Below, one piece after another: positions 14,002-18,796 of a stretch of 18,796 bases of DNA. The notes beneath the pieces were generated by a model that worked only from the letters and a program-made list of their open reading frames with translations, was not told the origin of the DNA and did not search any database. The stretch comes from CAYYNP01 sp964472545 (GTDB lineage: Bacteria; Planctomycetota; Planctomycetia; Pirellulales; Thermoguttaceae): positions 1-18,796 of the forward strand of contig CAYYNP010000202.1 in the NCBI GenBank assembly GCA_964472545.1, written 5' to 3'. The stretch's first letter is position 1, and each line of letters opens with the position of its first letter. The position numbers and the translations under genes are program-made.

Positions 14002-15630
14002 CTAACCGCCCATCCAGGCCGGGACTTCGCCGCGTCCGGGGAGGGTGACCACGCGGGCCCGCTCGACTTCATCCAGCCCCAAAACCTCGCTGATGGCCTC
14101 GGCGGGCGGTTGCGAGTCGAGTGCCAGGATGCCGATCGCGTCGCCGCCGGGCTCGTCAGTGTCACGGCCGACGGTCATCTGGGCAATGTTCACGCGATGG
14201 GCACCAAACACGTTGCCCACCTTGCCGATCACGCCCGGCATGTCGCGATGGTGGAAGATCATGAGGATGCCGTCGAGCCCGCTTTCCAGCCGGCACTCTC
14301 CCATCTGTACCAACCGTGGCATGGCGGCGCCGAACAGGGCCCCCGTGGCGGCAAACGTCTGACGCTCGGTCACCACTTCGGCACAGATCATCGACCCGAA
14401 ATCGCCGATGTCGCTGCTGCGTTGTTCGACCAGTTCGACGCCCATTTCTCGCAGCCGCACCTCGGCGTTGACGATGTTCACGCCCGAGTCCAGCGCGGTC
14501 TCCAACAGGCCGGCCGCAAACGCCGCCGTCAGCAACCGCGTGTCCTTGGTAGCCACTTTACCGGAATAGCCCAGCCGGCAGACGGTGGCCGGGCAGTGAT
14601 CCAACTGGGCCAGCAACAGGCCAAGGCGATAGGCCATGTTCAAATGGCCACGAAGCTCGTCCAGCGTCTTCGGATCCAGCGGCGACATATTGACCGAGTT
14701 CTTGATCGCGCCGGTGCCGAAGAAATCGATCAGGAGCCGGGCCGCCTCGACCGCCACGTTGGTCTGGGCCTCGCGTGTACTGGCGCCCAGGTGGGGAGTA
14801 CACAACACGCCCCGCATGCCGAACAGGGGGTTCTCAGTGCACGGCTCATTGGTGTAGACGTCCAGCGCCACGCCGGCCAACTGCCCGCTCTTGAGCCCTT
14901 CGACCAGCGCCTCTTCGTTGTAGATTCCGCCGCGTGCACAATTGACCAGCCGCGCACCGGGCTTAAGGAGCCTAATGGCGTCGGTGTCGATCAAATCTCG
15001 CGTGTCGTCGGTCAGCGGCGTATGGACCGTGAGGTAGTCGACGTGGGGCAGCAGGTCCTTGACGCTGTCGAATGTCTGGATTCCCAGTTCCTTGGCGCGG
15101 CCGGACGAGAGCAGCGGGTCGTAGCCGAGCACCCGCATCTCAAGCGCCTGAGCTCGAGCGCCGACCGCCTGACCGATCCGCCCAAGGCCCACGATGCCCA
15201 GGGTCTTTCCGGCGAGTTGCGTGCCCATGAATTGCTTTTTGTCCCAGCGCCCCTCAATGAGGCTCTGGTACGCCGGGGCGACGTTTCTCGAGAGGGCCAA
15301 CATCAGCGCCATCGTCTGCTCGGCCGTCGAGACGGTGTTTCCGCCGGGCGTGTTCATCACCACGATGCCCTGACGCGTGGCGGTTTCCTTGTCGATATTG
15401 CTGGTTCCCACGCCGGCCCGGGCGATGGCCCGCAAACGCGTGTTCCCCTCGAGTATCTCGGCCGTGAGCTTCACGCCGCTGCGGCAGATCGCCCCGTCGA
15501 ACTCCATCAGGGTGTCGCGGAGTTCGTCGCCGGCCAGCCCGATGCGGACCTCGTGTTCGATGTTTCCGGCCGCCTCGAGCAGGTCGAGGCCGTCTTGGGA
15601 CAGATTGTCCAGGACAACGATTCGTGGCAT
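14002..15630 (-). CDS. serA: D-3-phosphoglycerate dehydrogenase (long form with ACT domain)
   Basis: This enzyme oxidises 3-phosphoglycerate to 3-phosphohydroxypyruvate with NAD+, the first step of serine synthesis, in the cytoplasm. The 542-residue product shows the Rossmann motif GLGRIG at 148-153 with the acidic residue Asp171, the catalytic residues Arg233 (NCARGG), Glu262 (DVYTNEP) and His280 (TPHLGAS), and the substrate-loop sequence RAGVGTSNID at 71-80. Residues of about 320-455 form the intervening domain. An ACT domain (about 465-540, with DMPGVIGKVGNVFGAHRVNI) suggests feedback control by serine. The start at 15630 is chosen because MPRIVVLDNLS is the family N-terminus; the frame stays open to 15738 but those 36 extra residues are basic and unlike the family. 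The length suits type I enzymes of about 525-530 residues. Confidence 0.95.
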   Translation of the reverse strand: MPRIVVLDNLSQDGLDLLEAAGNIEHEVRIGLAGDELRDTLMEFDGAICRSGVKLTAEILEGNTRLRAIARAGVGTSNIDKETATRQGIVVMNTPGGNTVSTAEQTMALMLALSRNVAPAYQSLIEGRWDKKQFMGTQLAGKTLGIVGLGRIGQAVGARAQALEMRVLGYDPLLSSGRAKELGIQTFDSVKDLLPHVDYLTVHTPLTDDTRDLIDTDAIRLLKPGARLVNCARGGIYNEEALVEGLKSGQLAGVALDVYTNEPCTENPLFGMRGVLCTPHLGASTREAQTNVAVEAARLLIDFFGTGAIKNSVNMSPLDPKTLDELRGHLNMAYRLGLLLAQLDHCPATVCRLGYSGKVATKDTRLLTAAFAAGLLETALDSGVNIVNAEVRLREMGVELVEQRSSDIGDFGSMICAEVVTERQTFAATGALFGAAMPRLVQMGECRLESGLDGILMIFHHRDMPGVIGKVGNVFGAHRVNIAQMTVGRDTDEPGGDAIGILALDSQPPAEAISEVLGLDEVERARVVTLPGRGEVPAWMGG

Positions 15631-15757
15631 GGTACTTCTCGATATTGGTTCCAAGCGGGTGATTTTCTTGCCTGGTGCTGGCGTCTTGCGCCGTCGGGGG
15701 CGGCCAGATTGCCCAGCCGCGCCCACTTGCAGACACAATCAAGGGGGAAAACTCTCG

Positions 15758-15763
15758 ATTATA
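15758..15763 (-). promoter_or_regulatory. Candidate -10 box of the serA promoter
   Basis: On the minus strand a perfect TATAAT stands in the GC-rich 266-bp gap upstream of serA. No good -35 hexamer is found 16-18 bp further upstream, so recognition would rely on the -10 or an activator. The implied untranslated leader is about 120 bases. The start codon has only a weak, close GAGAAG (15635-15640) as ribosome binding site. Confidence 0.35.
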
Positions 15764-15896
15764 GCTTGCCCAGCGCGGGCGGCGATGGGGGGAGGATGCG
15801 CAAGAGAGGCCCAGGAATCGGCCCAAAGCCATCGCGGGGGCCATGCCAACACCACCCAAAGAGGCGGTCCTTCACGGCAGATAGCTACCAGAGCGG

Positions 15897-16679
15897 CTAC
15901 CGAAGAGTCGTTTCGTCCTTTTCCACCAGGCGCGTGTCGCTACCTGGTGTGGTGCCGGGCCGTGGCGAGCCGGCCAACGTTTGCAGCGCAGTCACGCGCG
16001 AGGCGACCTGCGGCTGGAAGCGGTTGTGTTGCAGCGATCGCTGGTAGTTGCGCAGCGCCTGTCGCGAATCGCCCTTTCGCTCGGCGATCTTTCCTAACGC
16101 CGTCAGCGCGCGGAAGTTTTCGGGCTCGATCTTCACGGCCTCGACCAGATGGGTCTCCGCGGCGCCCAGGTCGTTGAATTCCTCGTGAAGCCGGGCGAGT
16201 TCGATTTCGGCATCGGCATTTTGGGGTTCTCGATCGACCCATCCTTCCATCAGCCGAAAGGCCTTGTCCTCGCGGCCCTGCTGCGCAAGTAACACGGCCA
16301 GACCTCGATAGCAATCCCGGTAGTTGTAACGCTCGGCACAAAACTCGCCGGTGTCCAAACACTGGTTGTAGAGGTCTTCGGCCCTCTTGAGATGCTCCTC
16401 GCTCTTCTCGGCCACGCCCATTTGATGGTAGGTTCGCGCCATGTTGTAGTAGCCGTCCGGGTGGTCCGGATCGATGTGGCGGGCTTCTTCGAACTCGCGC
16501 AGCGCTTCGTGGTATCGGCCCCGGTCGAACAGCCGCACGCCGTCGGCGTTTCGCGCCTCGGCCATGAGATTCGTACAGCCGGTGCTTGATGCCAGAGCTG
16601 TAGCGACGAGTGCCAGGCACACCACACCGGCGAGACGACGGGCGAAGGAAGATCCGGTAGCACGGGTAGGGCTCAGCAC
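15897..16679 (-). CDS. TPR-repeat lipoprotein
   Basis: The GTG at 16679 is taken as start because GAGAGG lies 9 bp before it and because it gives a clean lipoprotein signal: FARR, a hydrophobic stretch, then the lipobox SSTGC with Cys35 as the lipidated residue. The frame extends a further 52 codons upstream but those residues are unlike a signal sequence. The 260-residue product then has about five tetratricopeptide repeats (roughly 42-75, 76-109, 122-154, 155-188 and 189-222) with the usual pattern, for example YHEALREFEEARHIDPDHP and ALTALGKIAERKGDSRQALR. The tail is short and polar. TPR lipoproteins of the NlpI/PilF kind act as docking proteins in the periplasm, sometimes for proteases; the partner here is unknown. 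It is divergent from the HtrA-like gene. Confidence 0.85.
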   Translation of the reverse strand: MLSPTRATGSSFARRLAGVVCLALVATALASSTGCTNLMAEARNADGVRLFDRGRYHEALREFEEARHIDPDHPDGYYNMARTYHQMGVAEKSEEHLKRAEDLYNQCLDTGEFCAERYNYRDCYRGLAVLLAQQGREDKAFRLMEGWVDREPQNADAEIELARLHEEFNDLGAAETHLVEAVKIEPENFRALTALGKIAERKGDSRQALRNYQRSLQHNRFQPQVASRVTALQTLAGSPRPGTTPGSDTRLVEKDETTLR

Positions 16680-16688
16680 GTTGCCAAT

Positions 16689-16694
16689 CCTCTC
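16689..16694 (-). promoter_or_regulatory. Ribosome binding site deciding the GTG start of the TPR lipoprotein
   Basis: On the minus strand GAGAGG is followed by 9 bases and then GTG (16679-16677). It supports this start over the longer open frame. Confidence 0.6.
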
Positions 16695-16949
16695 GATCTG
16701 AGGGGCGGCCGCCGGAAAGCCTGCCGCAACGGCGACTTGTGACGACGGCGGAAACAGAAAGAAGCGGGAGAATAACGTCGCCGATCGGACGATGCAAGCC
16801 CGGTTTCCGAGGCCCGCAAGCCGGCGAGCGGGCAAGAACGTGCGTCAAGTCGGCTCGGGCAGCGAAGGGGCAAGTGGGCCTCCGCGGCCGTCAGGCCGTC
16901 GCCGCTCCCGCGAGCCGACATCGGGGGGGTCTTGCCCCCTTTGTTCGGA

Positions 16950-16978
16950 TTGCAACGGTCGGGAGGTTTGGGCATAAT
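16950..16978 (+). promoter_or_regulatory. Sigma-70-like promoter of the HtrA-like protease gene
   Basis: TTGCAA (16950-16955) and CATAAT (16973-16978) are spaced by exactly 17 bp. The -10 matches consensus in five of six positions and the -35 in four of six. Transcription would start near 16985, leaving a leader of about 97 bases before the ATG at 17082. Confidence 0.45.
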
Positions 16979-17068
16979 GAAGGTCTCCACACGGAACGTC
17001 CGTCGCGAGGCCGCGGCCCCGCGGCGGGTCCCTCCTTGCCCACCATCCCCATTGAGGGCTTAACCATT

Positions 17069-17073
17069 GAGGA
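17069..17073 (+). promoter_or_regulatory. Ribosome binding site deciding the protease start
   Basis: GAGGA is followed by 8 bases and then the ATG at 17082. It overlaps the in-frame TTG at 17067, which argues that the ATG rather than the TTG is the start. Confidence 0.65.
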
Positions 17074-17081
17074 TTCACGCT

Positions 17082-18785
17082 ATGTCCGCTCGTAGGTCGA
17101 GTTTTTCGTCGCGTTCAAATGGTCTTTGTCGGTTGGCGGCGCTGCTGGTCTTACTGCCGGCGTTCGCACTGGCCGCCGAGACGAAGACCGAAAGGCCGTC
17201 TACCGCCTTGGCGCCGCCGAAAGACGTGGCCGAACTCAGGCAGATCGAGACGCAGGTGCAACAGGTTGTGGCCAACGTGCTTCCGGCGGTAGTGGGAGTC
17301 CAAGTCGGCTCCTCACGCGGCAGCGGCGTGATCGTCAGCGAGGACGGTTTGGTGATGACCGCCGGACACGTGGTGGCCGAGCCGGGCAAGGACGTGCTCT
17401 TCTTCCTCGGCGAGGGCAAGACGGCCAAGGGCAAGTCGCTGGGGATGTTCAAGTCGGTCGACGCGGGCTTGATGAAGATCACCGACGAGGGCAAGTGGCC
17501 CACGGCCGAGAAGGGCCAATCCGGCGATCTGAAGCCGGGGGCCTGGTGCGTTGCCGTAGGACATCCGCTGGGATATCGTGACGAGCGACCCGCCGTGATC
17601 CGGGTCGGACGCGTCCTTCGCTCCACCGACACCGTGATCCAGACCGACTGCCCCTTGGTCGGCGGCGACTCGGGCGGACCGCTCTTCGATCTCGACGGCA
17701 AGGTGATCGGGATCAACAGCCGCATCGGCGGATCAACCAGCATGAACTTCCACGTTCCGGTCGATATCTACCACGAAAACTGGGACCGCTTGGTCAAGGC
17801 CGAGGCATGGGAGGTCAGCATGCCGGGACGCGACAGCGGCGAGGTCAAGGCTTCCTTCCGCGACGTCGTTGCCGCGGCGGCCAAGTGTGCCGTGCGAATC
17901 AAGTGCGACGGCAAGGAAGCGGCCCTGGGAACCATCGTCGGGCCGGACGGCTGGGTACTGACCAAGGCCAGCGAGCTGAAGGGCAAGATCGTCTGTCGCT
18001 TCCGCGACGGACGCGAGCTGCCGGCCACCTACGTCGGCGTACACCAGCCGTTCGACCTGGCGATGTTGAAGGTCGACACCTTCGACTTGCCCGCACTTCC
18101 CTGGAGCACCGAGCAGCCCGCGGTGGGCCAATGGGTGGCCGCGCCGGGCACCGACGACGACCCGCTGGCGGTGGGCGTGGTCAGCGTACCGCCACGGAAG
18201 ATCCCGCCGGTCAGCGGCATGCTGGGCGTGGTGCTCAAAGACGGCCAAAACGGTGTGCCGATCGAGCGCGTCTTGCCGGACAGCCCCGCCGCCAAGGCCG
18301 GCCTGAAACCCAACGACGTGATCACCCACGTCGACGACAAGCCGATGGCCAATCGCAAGGAACTGATCGCGGCGGTGAAGTCGCACCGCATCGGCGAGAT
18401 GGTCAAGCTGAAATTCAAGCGCGACGACAAGGAGATGGAGCTTTCCGTCAAGCTGGCCCTGATCGACAACCCCGCCACGCGCAAGCGAAACATGCAGAAC
18501 AGCATGGGGACGGGCAACAGCAAGCGGCGCGACGCGTTTCCGATGGTCCTGCAGCACGATACGGTCGTACGCCCGGTCGATTGCGGCGGGCCGCTGGTCG
18601 ATCTCAACGGCAAGGTCGTCGGTGTGAACGTTGCCCGCGGCGGCCGAACGGAGACCTATTGCGCCCCCTCCGACCAACTCCTGCCGCTGATGTACGACCT
18701 GATGTCCGGCCGGCTGACGCCCCCGGAAGTGAAGAAGGAACGCGAGCGGAAGGCCGAAGAGAGACGCCTGGCCAAGGCGGCATAG
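17082..18785 (+). CDS. Exported HtrA-like serine protease with a degenerate second trypsin-like domain and an inserted PDZ
   Basis: The 567-residue product has a signal peptide (SARRSS, hydrophobic core 15-30, likely cleavage after ALA at 31). The first trypsin-like domain (about 50-235) has a full triad: His96 in TAGHVV, Asp127 in SVDAGLMKI and Ser197 in GGDSGGPLF. A second trypsin-like unit (about 258-540) has lost it: TKASEL (Ser297) stands where His is expected, FDLAMLKVD keeps Asp325, and VDCGGPL puts Cys501 in place of Ser. Between its VGVVS strand (364-368) and its Cys501 strand sits a PDZ domain (about 377-462, with LGVV and DSPAAKAGLKPNDVI). In DegP/HtrA the PDZ follows a single protease domain. 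The C-terminus is charged and Arg/Lys/Glu-rich. The role is probably periplasmic protein quality control or regulated cleavage (inference). Start and ribosome binding site agree. The stop is 11 bp from the window end. Confidence 0.88.
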   Translation: MSARRSSFSSRSNGLCRLAALLVLLPAFALAAETKTERPSTALAPPKDVAELRQIETQVQQVVANVLPAVVGVQVGSSRGSGVIVSEDGLVMTAGHVVAEPGKDVLFFLGEGKTAKGKSLGMFKSVDAGLMKITDEGKWPTAEKGQSGDLKPGAWCVAVGHPLGYRDERPAVIRVGRVLRSTDTVIQTDCPLVGGDSGGPLFDLDGKVIGINSRIGGSTSMNFHVPVDIYHENWDRLVKAEAWEVSMPGRDSGEVKASFRDVVAAAAKCAVRIKCDGKEAALGTIVGPDGWVLTKASELKGKIVCRFRDGRELPATYVGVHQPFDLAMLKVDTFDLPALPWSTEQPAVGQWVAAPGTDDDPLAVGVVSVPPRKIPPVSGMLGVVLKDGQNGVPIERVLPDSPAAKAGLKPNDVITHVDDKPMANRKELIAAVKSHRIGEMVKLKFKRDDKEMELSVKLALIDNPATRKRNMQNSMGTGNSKRRDAFPMVLQHDTVVRPVDCGGPLVDLNGKVVGVNVARGGRTETYCAPSDQLLPLMYDLMSGRLTPPEVKKERERKAEERRLAKAA

Positions 18786-18796
18786 ATATACAAATG

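Larger units (their letters stand above)
16680..17081. other. Divergent intergenic region between the lipoprotein and protease genes
   Basis: These 402 bp hold no supported gene. They contain the plus-strand promoter at 16950-16978, a short G/C hairpin just upstream of it (GGGGG 16925-16929 with CCCCC 16935-16939), and a GC-rich self-complementary stretch (CCGCGG at 17011-17016 and 17019-17024) in the presumed leader of the protease mRNA. No convincing minus-strand promoter for the lipoprotein was found. Confidence 0.5.

Noticed and set aside
12935..14005. Plus-strand open frame of 356 codons opposite the M48 gene
   Set aside because: It is antisense to the HELGH-containing gene, and the product is Gln/His/Arg-rich with no recognisable domain.
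15631..15738. 36-codon N-terminal extension of SerA
   Set aside because: The residues are basic and unlike the family. The extension begins at or beyond the likely transcript start, and MPRIVVLDNL is the expected N-terminus.
14110..16047. Long plus-strand open frame (645 codons) opposite serA
   Set aside because: It is antisense to a gene with clear catalytic motifs, runs past both ends of known genes, and its translation is low-complexity and Arg/Gln/His-rich, typical of a GC-rich shadow frame.
16680..16835. 52-codon N-terminal extension of the TPR lipoprotein
   Set aside because: The GTG at 16679 has a good ribosome binding site and gives a complete lipoprotein signal; the extension would bury it.

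Overview
The window looks like chromosomal DNA of a planctomycete, most likely of the Pirellulales. The grounds are the GC-rich coding bias, a giant secreted multi-domain protein that ends in the dockerin-type C-terminal module common in that group (motifs RFVFYN, YTSYDRGINGLMVD, APDVFYFGNA, then paired NATDQI motifs), an HtrA-like protease of unusual layout, and roomy intergenic spaces. The taxon is an inference from protein style, not from a marker gene.

Layout. Bases 2-11908 (+) are the 3' part of one enormous reading frame, at least 3968 residues, which is open at the left edge so its true start is outside the window. It is a string of extracellular modules: putative-Ig repeats, an RHS/YD-like segment, an internal dockerin-like EF-hand pair, a cadherin-like module, two Big_2 domains, a beta-propeller, CARDB and pre-peptidase C-terminal (PPC) modules in alternation, a Pro/Thr/Ser linker, a jelly-roll-like module and a terminal dockerin. 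A palindrome-rich 95-bp gap (11909-12003) with a terminator-like hairpin separates it from a convergent block on the minus strand: a small BON-domain protein (12004-12231), an M48-family integral membrane metallopeptidase (12449-13837), D-3-phosphoglycerate dehydrogenase SerA (14002-15630) and a TPR lipoprotein (15897-16679). The lipoprotein is divergent, across a 402-bp intergenic region with a good sigma-70-like promoter, from an exported HtrA-like serine protease (17082-18785) on the plus strand.

How they fit together. Apart from SerA (serine biosynthesis, cytoplasmic), the products point to the cell envelope: a surface or secreted giant protein, a membrane metallopeptidase, a lipoprotein with protein-interaction repeats, and a periplasmic protease. 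Nothing shows that they form one operon; gaps of 160-270 bp between the minus-strand genes argue for separate transcription. The most unusual item is the protease: an intact trypsin-like domain is followed by a second, degenerate trypsin-like domain (His replaced by Ser, catalytic Ser replaced by Cys) into which the PDZ domain is inserted rather than appended. No tRNA, rRNA, CRISPR array, insertion sequence or phage gene was seen.
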